Source of the DNA: Ardenticatenaceae bacterium
Lineage (GTDB): Bacteria > Chloroflexota > Anaerolineae > Promineifilales > Promineifilaceae
Direction: 5' to 3'
Length of the DNA: 64,000 nt
Assembly: GCA_030065875.1 (NCBI GenBank)
Contig: JASJCR010000047.1
Location: 1 to 64,000, forward strand
The notes under the pieces: generated by a model
Seen by the model: the letters and a program-made list of their open reading frames with translations, nothing else
Told to the model about the DNA's origin: nothing
Database searches by the model: none
Program-made: the position numbers and the translations under genes
Shown here: piece by piece, positions 44,169 through 53,806 of the stretch
Layout of the letters: the number at the start of each line of letters is the position of its first letter
How positions within the stretch are numbered: position 1 is the stretch's first letter

Positions 44169-45716
44169 CTATTCGCCTCTCAGTTTAAACCGCTGTATCT
44201 TCCCCGTTGCGGTTTTGGGCAAATGATCGACAAACTCGACCCAGCGCGGCCGCTTGTATGCCGCCATGTGCTCGCGACAGAAGCTGATAATCTCCTGGGC
44301 CAGTTCAGGGGTCGCCGGATGATTGTCTTTTAAAACCACAAATGCTTTGGGTTTTACCAACTCCGATTGGTCACTCTTGGCCACGACGGCGCACTCAACA
44401 ACCGCCGGATGGCTGATGATGGTGCTTTCAATCTCGGTGGGTGAAGCCCAAATCCCCCCAACCTTCATCATGTCGTCTGAGCGGCCGGCATGATAAAAAT
44501 ACCCCTCTTTATCCATCCAGTATTTGTCTCCGGTGAAGAGCCATTCCCCGACAAAGGCCCGCTTGCTTCGATCATATTGGTGTAAATAAGAAAGGGCGAT
44601 CGACTCCCCTTTTAAGATGAGGTTGCCAATTTCTCCCGGCTGTACGTCATCCCAATTTTCATCAATTATGCGTACCTCATAACCAGGAACCGGTTTGCCG
44701 CTGGCACCCGGTTTGATGTGACCCGGTTGATTGGAGATAAAGATGTGATATACCTCAGTGGCCCCAATGCCGTCAATAATATCTAAGCCGGTGGTCTCCT
44801 TCCACTGGTGCCAGATCGGGGCCGGCAGCGCTTCACCGGCCGAAACGCAAAGCCGCAGAGAAGATAGATCATAGCGCTCCAGCAAATCAGGTATAGCCAG
44901 GGTCATGGCGTAACCGGTGGGCGAATTATAGAAAATCGTCGGCCGGTAGCGGTTAATCTGCCTCATGACGTCCTTGGCGATTCGAGGGGAACCGGCAAAC
45001 AGCACGATGCTGGCCCCGACAGAGAAGGGCATCAGCAAATTGCCGCCGGTACCAAAGGTGAAAAACAGCTTGGCCAGGGCGAACGTACAGTCATCTTCCT
45101 GCAGCCCCAATACGTTTTGCCCCCACAAAACGGCCGTGAGAATCAAATCTTTATGGGCGTGCAATATGCCCTTTGGCTGCCCGGTGGAACCGCTTGAATA
45201 ATTGAGCGTGGCGATATCTTCTCGATGGGTTGGGTATGTGGCACAGGTGGTCGGGTGGCCATCGATCCACTGTTTGTATCCAAGGGCGCCGGGTTGAGGG
45301 TCCCCCAAAACGATGACTTCCTCTAAAAATGATTGCCGTTCGCGAATCACCTCGATTTTTTCCAAGAGCGGTTCGCTGACAATCAGAATGCGGGCGCGGC
45401 AGTCGTTTAAAATATAATCGTACTCTTCCGGGGTAAGCAAAGTATTTATGCCGACGTGAATGGCCCCAATCTTGAGGGTGGCAAAGAAGCAGATCACCCA
45501 CTCCGGCGTGTCGTGAGCCAGTAAACCGACATACTCACCCGGCCGCACCCCGGCCGCCTTGAGCGCGTTGGCCACGCGATTGACTTCGGCCGACAGCTGC
45601 TGAAACGTTAGCGACCGGCTGTCGCTAAAAAGAGCGCCCTTGCTGCTGCGAGTGGCCAGATTATGCTCCAAAATTTCGATGGCGTTGTAATGAAGGGGTA
45701 AATCAGCTGCTTTCAC
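44169..45716 (-). CDS. Benzoate/2-aminobenzoate-CoA ligase-like enzyme
   Basis: A 515-residue AMP-forming acyl-CoA synthetase of the benzoate-CoA ligase type. AMP motif YSSGSTGQPKGILHAH, A5 region IDGIGATEVYHIFIS with the typical GxTE variant of aryl ligases, then GEWLFTGDKYWMDKEGYFYH and GRSDDMMKVGGIWASPTEIE, and catalytic lysine in LPKTATGKIQRFKL. It would activate an aromatic acid to its CoA ester. The GTG start has AGGAGGT four bases upstream and lies 12 bases after the monooxygenase stop, so the two form an operon. The substrate is inferred from the neighbour: 2-aminobenzoate or salicylate. Confidence 0.88.
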   Translation of the reverse strand: MKAADLPLHYNAIEILEHNLATRSSKGALFSDSRSLTFQQLSAEVNRVANALKAAGVRPGEYVGLLAHDTPEWVICFFATLKIGAIHVGINTLLTPEEYDYILNDCRARILIVSEPLLEKIEVIRERQSFLEEVIVLGDPQPGALGYKQWIDGHPTTCATYPTHREDIATLNYSSGSTGQPKGILHAHKDLILTAVLWGQNVLGLQEDDCTFALAKLFFTFGTGGNLLMPFSVGASIVLFAGSPRIAKDVMRQINRYRPTIFYNSPTGYAMTLAIPDLLERYDLSSLRLCVSAGEALPAPIWHQWKETTGLDIIDGIGATEVYHIFISNQPGHIKPGASGKPVPGYEVRIIDENWDDVQPGEIGNLILKGESIALSYLHQYDRSKRAFVGEWLFTGDKYWMDKEGYFYHAGRSDDMMKVGGIWASPTEIESTIISHPAVVECAVVAKSDQSELVKPKAFVVLKDNHPATPELAQEIISFCREHMAAYKRPRWVEFVDHLPKTATGKIQRFKLRGE

Positions 45717-45728
45717 GTCGACCTCCTG

Positions 45729-48068
45729 TTATTTCTGGACTTGATGGGTTGGCGGCCGTAGTGCCGCTCGCATTCGCAAGTACTCGTCACGCTCTTTCTG
45801 CGCGAGCTGAAACGCCTGGTTCCGGCCGGTGTGATACTGTTTGGGCCAATCGTGGCCGCGAAAATCGTACCAGGCCGCCGCCTGATGGGTGAAAAACGGG
45901 GTAGATAAATGCAGGCGCGCCAGAGCGACCAGGTCCGCGCGCCCCTGCAGCAAAATGGTATTGACGTGGTCCGGGCTGTAAATATTGCCCACCGACATCG
46001 TGGGTATCCCGGCTTCCTGGCGCACGATATCGGCAAAAGGGGTTTGATACATGCGGCCGTAGGTTGGTTTTTGATCATCAACGGTTTGGCCGGAAGACAC
46101 ATCGATTAAATCCACCCCGGCCTGCTTAAGCATCCGGGCCATCCCCACCAAATCAGCTTCACTTAACCCCCCTTTAGCCCAATCGGTGGCTGAAATACGC
46201 ACCGATATCGGCTTATGATCTGGCCAGACGGCCCGACAGGCGGCGAACACCCGCAGCGGGAAGCGCAGGCGATTTTCAATTGAACCGCCAAATTCATCCT
46301 GGCGAATGTTGGTTAAGGGGGAAATAAAGCTGGCCAGCAAGTAGCCGTGGGCCATGTGAACTTCGAGCATATCAAAGCCGGCCTGATTGGCGTATTCGGC
46401 CGACTGGGTAAACTGCCGGACCACCAAATCCATGTCTTTCTGCGTCATTTCCCGCGGCGTCTGACTGACCCCTGGTTTGTACGGGATTGGGGAAGCGGAG
46501 ATAAGCGGCCAATTGTCAGGACCGTCAAGCGGTAAATCGATCCCATCCCAGGCCAGTCGCGTTGATCCTTTGCGGCCAGAGTGACCAATTTGCATGCACA
46601 GCTTGGTGTGACTGTTTTGATGGACAAAGTCCACAATTTTGGCCCACTCAGCACACTGTTCTTCATTCCAGATGCCGGTGCATCCAGGGGTGATACGGCC
46701 AGTCGGGGAAACACAGGTCATCTCCACAAACATCAGCCCGGCCCCACCCAGCGCCCGGCTCCCCAGGTGAACCAGGTGCCACTCGTTGGGCAGACCATCG
46801 ACGGCCGAATATTGGGCCATCGGTGAAACCACCACGCGGTTGGGAAGCACCAGGTCGCGTAATTTGAAGGGAGTAAACATCGGCGGCGTGTCGTCAGGCA
46901 CGTCAAACCCCTGGTCGCGAACTTTTTGATTGAACCAGCCGCGCACCCGATCGACAAAAGAAGGATCGCGCAAAATGAGGTTTTCATAGGTGACCTGCTT
47001 GGAGCGGGACATGACCCCAAAGGCGAACTGTTCCGGTTCAAGATCCCAATGGCGATCCATCGCTTCAAACCACTGCAGCGACACATCGGCCGCATGCTGC
47101 AGACGGCCGACCTCATCTTCACGGTTTTCCTGGTACAGCTGCAGGGCCTGGTCGAGTTCCTCCTCGGCGCAAAGGGCTTCAAACAGGCCGATGGCGTCTT
47201 CCATGGCCAATTTTGTGCCTGATCCAATGGAGTAATGGGCTGTTGTCTTGGCGTCCCCCAATAAAACGACGTTATCCTTGATCCACGTTTGATTGCGAAT
47301 CATGGGAAAGTGTCGCCACAGGGAGCGATTGTCGATGAGGGAATGGCCGTCCAGCTCGGCCGCAAAGATTTCCTCGATTAGGGGGAGATGCTCCCCTTTT
47401 TTATCGTCCAGTTTGTCAAAACCCAGTCCACGCCATGTTTCTTCTGAGGTTTCAATGACCCAGGTGCTGGCGTTATCTTCATATTGATAGCAATGAGCCA
47501 CAATGGGCCCGTAGGCGGTTTCGCGAAAGAAGTATTTGAATGCATCAAATTCCTTGGTGGAACCAACCCAGCAAAAAACATTTTTGCGGTTATCAATTGA
47601 GGTACCAAAATGATCGGTCAGAGCGGTGCGAATGCGGCTGTTAATGCCGTCTGCGGCAATGATCAAATCACTTTCTTTAAATGGAGATGTGTTGAGCATG
47701 ACCGGATCAAATTCGTATTCAAAGGTCAGGTCAACCCCCAAATTATGACAGCGCGATTGAAGCAGCAGCAACAGTGATTTGCGGGAGCAGCCGGCAAATC
47801 CATTCCCAGCTACACGAAACGTCTTGCCCTTGAAAACGATATCAACATCGTCCCAGTAGGCAAAATTTCGCCGAATTGCTTCGTATGAAGGCTCATCATA
47901 TTCCTGAAAAATTCCCAGGGTTTCATCGCTAAATACCACGCCAAAACCAAAGGTGTCGTCAAAGCGGTTTCGCTCATAGACGGTGATCTCATAAGCCGGC
48001 CATCTCTTCTTTGCCAACAACGCAAAATATAAGCCGCCTGGTCCACCACCGATGATTGAAATTTTCAT
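45729..48068 (-). CDS. Two-domain anthraniloyl/salicylyl-CoA monooxygenase-reductase
   Basis: A 779-residue fusion. Residues 1 to about 380 form an FAD monooxygenase of the class A type: FAD motif IIGGGPGGLYFALLAKK, then WVIETSEETWRGLG and DNVVLLGDAKTTAHYSIGSG. From about 400 an Old Yellow Enzyme-like FMN/NADH reductase follows: PNRVVVSPMAQYSAVDGLPN, CMQIGHSGRKGS, HMAHGYLLASFISPLTN and ISVRISATDWAKGG. This fusion matches anthraniloyl-CoA monooxygenase (2-aminobenzoyl-CoA monooxygenase/reductase of Azoarcus evansii) and the annotated salicylyl-CoA 5-hydroxylase/oxidoreductase. It hydroxylates and hydrogenates the CoA-bound ring. It precedes the ligase in an operon. Start ATG at 48068; no strong ribosome site. 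Confidence 0.9.
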   Translation of the reverse strand: MKISIIGGGPGGLYFALLAKKRWPAYEITVYERNRFDDTFGFGVVFSDETLGIFQEYDEPSYEAIRRNFAYWDDVDIVFKGKTFRVAGNGFAGCSRKSLLLLLQSRCHNLGVDLTFEYEFDPVMLNTSPFKESDLIIAADGINSRIRTALTDHFGTSIDNRKNVFCWVGSTKEFDAFKYFFRETAYGPIVAHCYQYEDNASTWVIETSEETWRGLGFDKLDDKKGEHLPLIEEIFAAELDGHSLIDNRSLWRHFPMIRNQTWIKDNVVLLGDAKTTAHYSIGSGTKLAMEDAIGLFEALCAEEELDQALQLYQENREDEVGRLQHAADVSLQWFEAMDRHWDLEPEQFAFGVMSRSKQVTYENLILRDPSFVDRVRGWFNQKVRDQGFDVPDDTPPMFTPFKLRDLVLPNRVVVSPMAQYSAVDGLPNEWHLVHLGSRALGGAGLMFVEMTCVSPTGRITPGCTGIWNEEQCAEWAKIVDFVHQNSHTKLCMQIGHSGRKGSTRLAWDGIDLPLDGPDNWPLISASPIPYKPGVSQTPREMTQKDMDLVVRQFTQSAEYANQAGFDMLEVHMAHGYLLASFISPLTNIRQDEFGGSIENRLRFPLRVFAACRAVWPDHKPISVRISATDWAKGGLSEADLVGMARMLKQAGVDLIDVSSGQTVDDQKPTYGRMYQTPFADIVRQEAGIPTMSVGNIYSPDHVNTILLQGRADLVALARLHLSTPFFTHQAAAWYDFRGHDWPKQYHTGRNQAFQLAQKERDEYLRMRAALRPPTHQVQK

Positions 48069-48380
48069 GATGAGTACTTTTTTTGATATAGATATTTAAC
48101 GACCGTTATGCGCAATACATTAACAGCAAAAATTTGGGCTGTCAAAATGACCTGGGCAAAAAGTTTCTTTGGTTGGGCAGCTGGATCGGGGTTCACAACC
48201 GCGTTTTTGATTTAAAAGCGATCGTTGAAGAATGAAGATACGGCCGTTTGTCCCCCTTGATACCGGCCGGCAAACGGGGTCAATCAGCAATGAGGAATTT
48301 GTGTTTAAATGTTGGGATTCGGGCTAATCCGCGGCTGTTTTTAATAGGGATCCACTTAAAAAGATGCAACGTGTGGGGAA
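48069..48380. other. Intergenic region, repeat tail only
   Basis: No gene was found. At 48316-48365 a truncated dispersed element (CTAATCCGCGGCTGTTTTTA, then GATCCACTTAAA) matches the tail of the copy at 25620-25662. The promoter for the monooxygenase operon presumably lies near 48070-48150, without clear boxes. Confidence 0.6.
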
Positions 48381-48788
48381 TTAATAAAGTTCTCCCCAAA
48401 CTTCTTCCCCATTAAGAACGGCCGCGATTTGCTTGGGAAATTGAAGCCGGTTAAGGGGTTTGCTGATGTACCCGTTCAAGCCCTTATCTCGAGCCTTACT
48501 CATTTCGATATCCGGGTCAGATGCGGTAACAACCACAATCGGTATATCAGCGAGTTCTGGCACGACGCGAATGGCTTCAAACACATCGTAACCAGATCCA
48601 CCACCAGGAAGCATCAAGTCTAAAAGAATAATATCGACTCTGGTCATATCCCGCAGTTTGTCCAGGGTTGTATCCCCCCACTGGTCGTATGAAATATAGG
48701 CTCCGTTGTTCTTTAATATAGATGAAATAACGGCTAAATTTGAGGGGTCGTCTTCAACAACAAAAACTCTTTTGTCTTTCAACAGCAT
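48381..48788 (-). CDS. Single-domain response regulator 1
   Basis: A 135-residue CheY-like receiver. Acidic pair in VFVVEDDPSNLAV, phospho-acceptor Asp in IILLDLMLPGGGSGYDVFEA, Thr in PIVVVTASDPDIE and Lys in YISKPLNRLQF. No output domain, so it acts by protein contact, for example as phosphorelay shuttle. The ATG has AAGGA seven bases upstream. It resembles the receiver at 49135-49545, also sharing the short C-terminal tail (GEEVWGEL versus GQAVWHIS), and lies 346 bases downstream of it. Confidence 0.9.
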   Translation of the reverse strand: MLLKDKRVFVVEDDPSNLAVISSILKNNGAYISYDQWGDTTLDKLRDMTRVDIILLDLMLPGGGSGYDVFEAIRVVPELADIPIVVVTASDPDIEMSKARDKGLNGYISKPLNRLQFPKQIAAVLNGEEVWGELY

Positions 48789-48946
48789 GCTGATTTCCTT
48801 GATAATTTAAATTTGATTGATCTCTAAAATATTTCACAGGTTGAAGTATAAAGTTAAAATTGAAAGTGATTCTCTAGAGAACAAGGCACTTTTTTCTGCA
48901 AACTTTTAACTTTTTGCTGTTTAAGTGATTCACAATAAGTTTTATT

Positions 48947-49089
48947 AAAAAACAGCCACGGATTAACACGGATTTTCACAGATTTCTCTCTAGTTCCTGT
49001 GGAGCTCTGCGAAAATCTGCGAACCTACGGTTCTGCGCTACGCGCTCTGCGGACACCTTCTTCAGAAAACTTTTTGCAACTTACCTAAT
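48947..49089. repeat. Dispersed CGCAGATT-type repeat, inverted copy of 2-133
   Basis: Read on the minus strand, this segment matches 2-133 over nearly its whole length, with only a small insert (GCTCCACAGGAACTAGA) in the middle. It occupies most of the gene-free spacer 48789-49134 between the two response regulators. Confidence 0.9.
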
Positions 49090-49134
49090 GTTGATTATGG
49101 GGAAAAATTTAAAATAATCAATCACCCATTTATC

Positions 49135-49545
49135 TCATGAAATATGCCAAACCGCTTGACCTTGCAAAATCTGATTGACAAATTGCGGGAAAAGCCGATT
49201 GTCAATCGGCTTGCCAATTAAGCCAGTAAAACCGGTTTCCCTAAGTTTATCGACATCGGCCGCCATCACCTGAGCGGTCACTGCTATGATGGGAACCTCT
49301 TGATAGGTAGGGATATCGCGCAGCAAAGCCAGCATTTCATACCCATTATGAGGTCGTACTTCGATGTCCAAGAAAATAATGGACGGCACCGCCGGAAGGG
49401 CCTGGACCCTCTCCACAAAATTGTTGCTGTGTTCAAAAAACTCGATTTGTGAAAACCCCATCACTTTGTGCAGCAGGATTTGTAACACATCGCGACTTAA
49501 TGGATCATCATCCACGTACAAAAATGTTGCCTCTGAGTTGCTCAT
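49135..49545 (-). CDS. Single-domain response regulator 2
   Basis: A 136-residue receiver. Acidic residues in FLYVDDDPLSRDV, phospho-acceptor Asp in IIFLDIEVRPHNGYEMLAL, Thr in PIIAVTAQVMAADVD, Lys in GLIGKPIDNRLF. It begins seven bases after the histidine kinase stop and is therefore its probable direct partner. No DNA-binding domain. Its C-terminal half is closely alike to the regulator at 48381-48788, suggesting a duplication. Confidence 0.9.
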   Translation of the reverse strand: MSNSEATFLYVDDDPLSRDVLQILLHKVMGFSQIEFFEHSNNFVERVQALPAVPSIIFLDIEVRPHNGYEMLALLRDIPTYQEVPIIAVTAQVMAADVDKLRETGFTGLIGKPIDNRLFPQFVNQILQGQAVWHIS

Positions 49546-49552
49546 CGCTGCC

Positions 49553-52081
49553 TTACTCTTGTGCTGGATAGCCGTTGGAGGCTAAAGCCGGCGCCGTTTC
49601 CGGAATTTCACTTTCAACGGGGAAAGTAACATAGAACGTGCTGCCAACACCCAATTCACTTTCAGCCCACATCTGACCGTTGTGTGCTTCAACAAAGTGT
49701 TTGGAGATAGGTAGCCCCAAACCGGTGCCGGATACGCTGTATAGTTCGTGCTCGATCTGCTCAAAAGAATTAAAGACCTTTTTCATATCTTCCTGGCTGA
49801 TGCCGATACCGGTGTCACGCACTGAAATGTGGATGTTTGAATCCTCATGCCCCGCAGCAATATGAATTTCTCCTTCGGGGGTAAATTTCACCGCGTTAGA
49901 AACGAGGTTCAGCATAACCTGTCGAATTCTTCTTTTATCCCCCTTTAATTCAGGTAAATTCGGCTCAATGTCAACCGTTAGGGAGATCGGTTTTTCCTTG
50001 ATCAATCCTTTTGCGGTGGCGGCCGCACTGTCCAAAATGTGGTTCATATTGACATCCTGGACAAACAGGCTCATTTTACCCGCTTCAATTTTTGACAAAT
50101 CGAGAATGTCATTGATGAGGCTTAATAAGTGTTCCCCACTGGTGATCGTTTTGTTGAGGGAATCCACCTGCTCGTCGTTAACTTCTCCCAACACACCATC
50201 CGCCACAAAACCGGTAAAGTTCAGGATCGCATTGAGCGGGGTGCGCAGTTCATGCGACATATTGGTCAAAAATTGAGTTTTGATGCGATTGGCCTCTTCC
50301 GCCTCCTGTCGTGCCTGGGAAACGTTTTCAAAAAGCTGGGAATTATAAATGGCTACCGCAATCTGGTCCGCCAGCGTTTGCAAAATGGTAATGTCATCCG
50401 GAGAAAAGCTATCTTTCTCCTTGCTTTGAACATCGAGGACCCCCAATAGATACCCACCAGCCTGAAGCGGTAGAGCGATTTCTGATTGGGTCTGGGGCAG
50501 GTCGGGGTTTTGGAAATAAACGTCTTCGGTGTTCACATCAGCGACCAGGCGATGCCTTTTATTGGCCAGGACATACCCAATAATACTTTCGTTTCCTGCT
50601 TGAAGGGTATGACGGCGAGCCAGCATCTTCTGACCGCCTTCACTGGACGCTGCTCTCAGTACAGCCTGTTGATCCTGTTCATCAGCCAGGAATATCGCCA
50701 CGTGGTAATGGCCAAATGATTCACTAATCTTGACGGCAACACGCTCGAGCAGATCTTCAAAGTCCAATACCGAAGTAACATCTCGGGCCACGATTGCGGC
50801 CGTTTCCAACTGGGTTGACCGTTCCGCCAGCTGAGACGTACGCTCCTCAACGCGATCTTCCAGACCGGCCAAAGTCTCCTGCAGCTGGTCGGCCATCGTG
50901 TTAAAAGTGTTTGAAAGCAGGCCAATTTCGTCACCGGTGTCGACATCAGCCCGGGCAGATAGGTTGCCACCAGCAATATCAGCCGCCGTATCTGTCAGCC
51001 GTGAAATGGGATTTGCCAGAAGATTGGCCATAAAAACCGCCGCTACGGCCGCGCCAATCGTGACCAGGAATGTCGTTAGAAGAATGTTTCTACGCTGGTT
51101 GTTAACCGGTTCCAGGGCGGTGAGTTCGTCCTGAAAAACCACAATCTGCCAACCTAGATCATCGACCCCCGAAACGCCGGTGATGTCGGTGACCTGAGCC
51201 TGGCTGATGAGATTTACGGCGCCGTTTATTTCTATTTCAGCATATTGGGCCTCTTCCAAACCCTGCAAATTTGCCAGGAGGGTTTCATCGGCCGCTTCCA
51301 TCCGCCCTTCGTTAGAGATCAAAAACTGATCATTTGGCAGTAAAATCCCGATCTCAAAACCGGTGCGCACCGATTCTGTTTCCAATACAAGATCAGCCAA
51401 AGTTTCGAGGCTGTAGGTGCTGCGCAGGATACCCAGGATCGTTTCCCGTTCCCGATCATAAATCGGAACGGCCATATTTAAGCCAAAGGTTTGACTGCTT
51501 TCATCAAAAGAAGGCTGGCCGATATAAATGGCACCTTCTCCATCGTTATAGGCAATTTGCCACCATTCTTCATCCGCCTGATAATAATCGGATGTGCGGT
51601 CGGTGGCTGCGGCCAATCCGCCATATTCATCGGTAAAAAATACCTCTACTTGATCCGGAAACAAATTGCGAAACGTCTGCAGCTCACTGGCGGCCGTGCT
51701 AAACAGGCGCCGGCGAATCAGCAAATCATCCTCCCCAACGGAAACCCATTCTTCATCGATTTCAAGAATAGAAGCCAATATCGCCTCCTGATCACCGCCG
51801 AAGGTGTTCAGGTAGTTGGCGTTTTGATCGGCTGAAAATTCACGCAGCGAGCGGTTTAGACTCAAAGATTGTAGGGCGTCTGTTTGACGAGCCAAAAGAT
51901 CCCCGACTGCAAGAGCTTGGGTGTCGGCCAGCCGCTGCAGATTGTTGCCAACTTCATCGGTTAAGGCCTGGCTGGTTGTGCGGTTGGCGGTAAAGGCGAT
52001 TAAACCGCCGGCCAACACGCTGACCAGCAGAAAGGCGGTAATGAGCTTGCTTCGCAGGTTCAGATTAATGAGTTTCATCAT
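49553..52081 (-). CDS. Membrane hybrid-input sensor histidine kinase (dCache-HAMP-GAF-HisKA)
   Basis: An 842-residue kinase. One TM near residues 11-32, an extracytoplasmic dCache-type domain to about 335 (FFTDEYGGLAAATDRTSDYY, EEWWQIAYNDGEGAIYIGQP), a second TM (LLTTFLVTIGAAVAAVFMAN), HAMP, a coiled coil, a GAF domain (about 430-590), then HisKA with H-box FLTNMSHELRTPLNAILNF and the ATPase with N-box QVMLNLVSNAVKF, G boxes DTGIGI and GTGLGLPISK. It should be active. The sensed ligand is small and external. The solute-binding protein gene lies upstream and could feed it, which is inference. Response regulators follow. Confidence 0.93.
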   Translation of the reverse strand: MMKLINLNLRSKLITAFLLVSVLAGGLIAFTANRTTSQALTDEVGNNLQRLADTQALAVGDLLARQTDALQSLSLNRSLREFSADQNANYLNTFGGDQEAILASILEIDEEWVSVGEDDLLIRRRLFSTAASELQTFRNLFPDQVEVFFTDEYGGLAAATDRTSDYYQADEEWWQIAYNDGEGAIYIGQPSFDESSQTFGLNMAVPIYDRERETILGILRSTYSLETLADLVLETESVRTGFEIGILLPNDQFLISNEGRMEAADETLLANLQGLEEAQYAEIEINGAVNLISQAQVTDITGVSGVDDLGWQIVVFQDELTALEPVNNQRRNILLTTFLVTIGAAVAAVFMANLLANPISRLTDTAADIAGGNLSARADVDTGDEIGLLSNTFNTMADQLQETLAGLEDRVEERTSQLAERSTQLETAAIVARDVTSVLDFEDLLERVAVKISESFGHYHVAIFLADEQDQQAVLRAASSEGGQKMLARRHTLQAGNESIIGYVLANKRHRLVADVNTEDVYFQNPDLPQTQSEIALPLQAGGYLLGVLDVQSKEKDSFSPDDITILQTLADQIAVAIYNSQLFENVSQARQEAEEANRIKTQFLTNMSHELRTPLNAILNFTGFVADGVLGEVNDEQVDSLNKTITSGEHLLSLINDILDLSKIEAGKMSLFVQDVNMNHILDSAAATAKGLIKEKPISLTVDIEPNLPELKGDKRRIRQVMLNLVSNAVKFTPEGEIHIAAGHEDSNIHISVRDTGIGISQEDMKKVFNSFEQIEHELYSVSGTGLGLPISKHFVEAHNGQMWAESELGVGSTFYVTFPVESEIPETAPALASNGYPAQE

Positions 52082-52132
52082 AATATTAAAAGAGGTATTA
52101 CCTGATACTGCAATTATCCAATAAACATTTTG

Positions 52133-52167
52133 GCGGGTTTTCGACCGGATTCCAGCCGAAAACCCGC
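52133..52167. terminator. Hairpin between the solute-binding protein and kinase genes
   Basis: GCGGGTTTTCG and CGAAAACCCGC form a perfect 11-bp stem around a 13-base loop, about 20 bases after the lipoprotein stop. Only a weak T/U tract follows in either direction, so it may be a partial terminator or mRNA-stabilising stem that lowers expression of the kinase relative to the binding protein. Confidence 0.6.
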
Positions 52168-52187
52168 AGTTTTAGTTAATCGCTCCT

Positions 52188-53492
52188 TCAAGGGAGCAGC
52201 GGGGTCACCAGCTCACCGGCCGCGGCCGCTGCCTCTTCCGGCGTCTGAGTCCCTTCAATGACGTTGCGATACATCGTCCACACCACTTCCGAGATTTCCG
52301 GGTAATTCGGGCCGTATGCACGCGGCCGAGCAACGGCCACCTGATCGACAAAGACCTTGATGTTGGGGTCACTCCAGCCGGGATCATCAGCCATGTCCTG
52401 CCGGTTTGGTAAACCCACGGCCAGGAGAGAGCTGCGCAAATTAACCGGGTCTGTCATCCAGTCAATCACGGTCCAGGCCTCTTCCACATCGGTATTCGCC
52501 CCAATCGCAAAGTTCTCGCCACCTAAAATTGAAGCAGATTCAACTCCGGTGGGCCAGGGAGCCACACCCCATTCGAAAGAAACGCCGTCCCGATCAAAAT
52601 TCGGCATTTGCCACGGTCCATTGATCATCATAGCACATTGGCCGGTAATAAACTGCTCATAGACTGTGCCTTGTCCCATCGGATCGCCTGGTGAACTCTG
52701 GTCAACATTAACCAGATTGTTGATTAAGGACAAAGCTTCAACGCTGCCTTCGTCCCCGATGGTTGGAATGTCACTCCCTGCCTGCCACAAGAAAGGCAAA
52801 AAGGTAAAGGTTCCTTCTTCGGTGCCGCTTGTTGAGAAGCAGAATCCGCTCCGCTCCTCAGTTGTCAGCTGTTCAGCCACATCGCGAAGTTCTTCCCAGG
52901 TTTCCGGGGCCTTGTCGAGACCAACTTCGGCCAGCATATCCGCGTTATAATACATGGCGGTGGCGTTGCTTTCAAAAGGAACTCCGTAATTCCGTCCTTG
53001 AAATACGGTCGAGCTCCATGGACCATCAAAGTATTGATCCTTATCATCCCAATCGGCAATGATATCGGTGAGGTCGGCCATCGCCCCCACGGCCGCCAAC
53101 GCTTGATGATTTGGATTGTCCACAATCATAATGTCGGGTAATTCCCCGGTTTCTACCCCTTCCAGGATCGCCGGTACCAAGTCCACAAATCCGACAACCG
53201 TACGCTCAATATCGATATTTGGATGTTCAGCTTCAAAAAGGGCAATCGCCGATTCTAGCTCCTCATTTAATTCAGTCATGCCGTAGTAATCCCACCATTC
53301 TATGACGGTTTTCTCTTCTTCCGGTTCGGGCGCCTCTGTCGGTGGTGCCTCTGTTGGAGGTGGTTCGGTTGGTGCTTCGGCCTGTGCCGATTCCGTTTCC
53401 GGTTCCGTTTCTACAGCCGGCGATCCACAGGCGACGGCAGCGATGCTAAAAAGTGTTACTACTACTAAACCCAAAACCTTCTTCAAGAGCAT
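52188..53492 (-). CDS. ABC-type sugar-binding lipoprotein (family 1)
   Basis: A 434-residue extracellular solute-binding protein. The ATG at 53492 has AAGGAG seven bases upstream. MLLKKVLGLVVVTLFSIAAVAC is a lipoprotein signal. An acidic Pro-Thr-rich linker (TEPPPTEAPPTEAPEPEEE) precedes the binding fold: VIEWWDYYG, AIALFEAEHPNIDIER, LPDIMIVDNPNHQALA, VPFESNATAMYYNADMLAEV and GQCAMMINGPWQMP. It is of the UgpB/MalE type for sugars or glycerol phosphate. No permease or ATPase is adjacent; instead the sensor kinase follows by 106 bases, so it may serve sensing rather than import. Confidence 0.9.
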   Translation of the reverse strand: MLLKKVLGLVVVTLFSIAAVACGSPAVETEPETESAQAEAPTEPPPTEAPPTEAPEPEEEKTVIEWWDYYGMTELNEELESAIALFEAEHPNIDIERTVVGFVDLVPAILEGVETGELPDIMIVDNPNHQALAAVGAMADLTDIIADWDDKDQYFDGPWSSTVFQGRNYGVPFESNATAMYYNADMLAEVGLDKAPETWEELRDVAEQLTTEERSGFCFSTSGTEEGTFTFLPFLWQAGSDIPTIGDEGSVEALSLINNLVNVDQSSPGDPMGQGTVYEQFITGQCAMMINGPWQMPNFDRDGVSFEWGVAPWPTGVESASILGGENFAIGANTDVEEAWTVIDWMTDPVNLRSSLLAVGLPNRQDMADDPGWSDPNIKVFVDQVAVARPRAYGPNYPEISEVVWTMYRNVIEGTQTPEEAAAAAGELVTPLLP

Positions 53493-53806
53493 TACAATTC
53501 TCCTTAGTCGAATGAACTTATTTGCCAATCATGTACTGCGGGGCTTTATTAGGGAAGAAAGGAAGGTACAAATGACGGACTTTCCCTAATAAACTGGCAT
53601 TCTTTGATCGCCAAACATCATATCACAATGAACCGGGTATTCGTTATGAGACATTCGGTCTAGTCATTTATGGCTACCGTTTGTGCGGGAAGCAGGTAAA
53701 ATCTTTGACAGTCCCCCCGTTTAACTTGACCGATTAGTGGATCAATTTATTATTGGCGGGAAGCCGCGCAATTTTAAGGCGATCAACCCAGAAAGGAAGC
53801 AAATTG

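Noticed and set aside
46733-47227. 164-codon frame inside the monooxygenase gene
   Set aside because: It is an out-of-frame shadow of a well-supported enzyme and has no recognisable domain.
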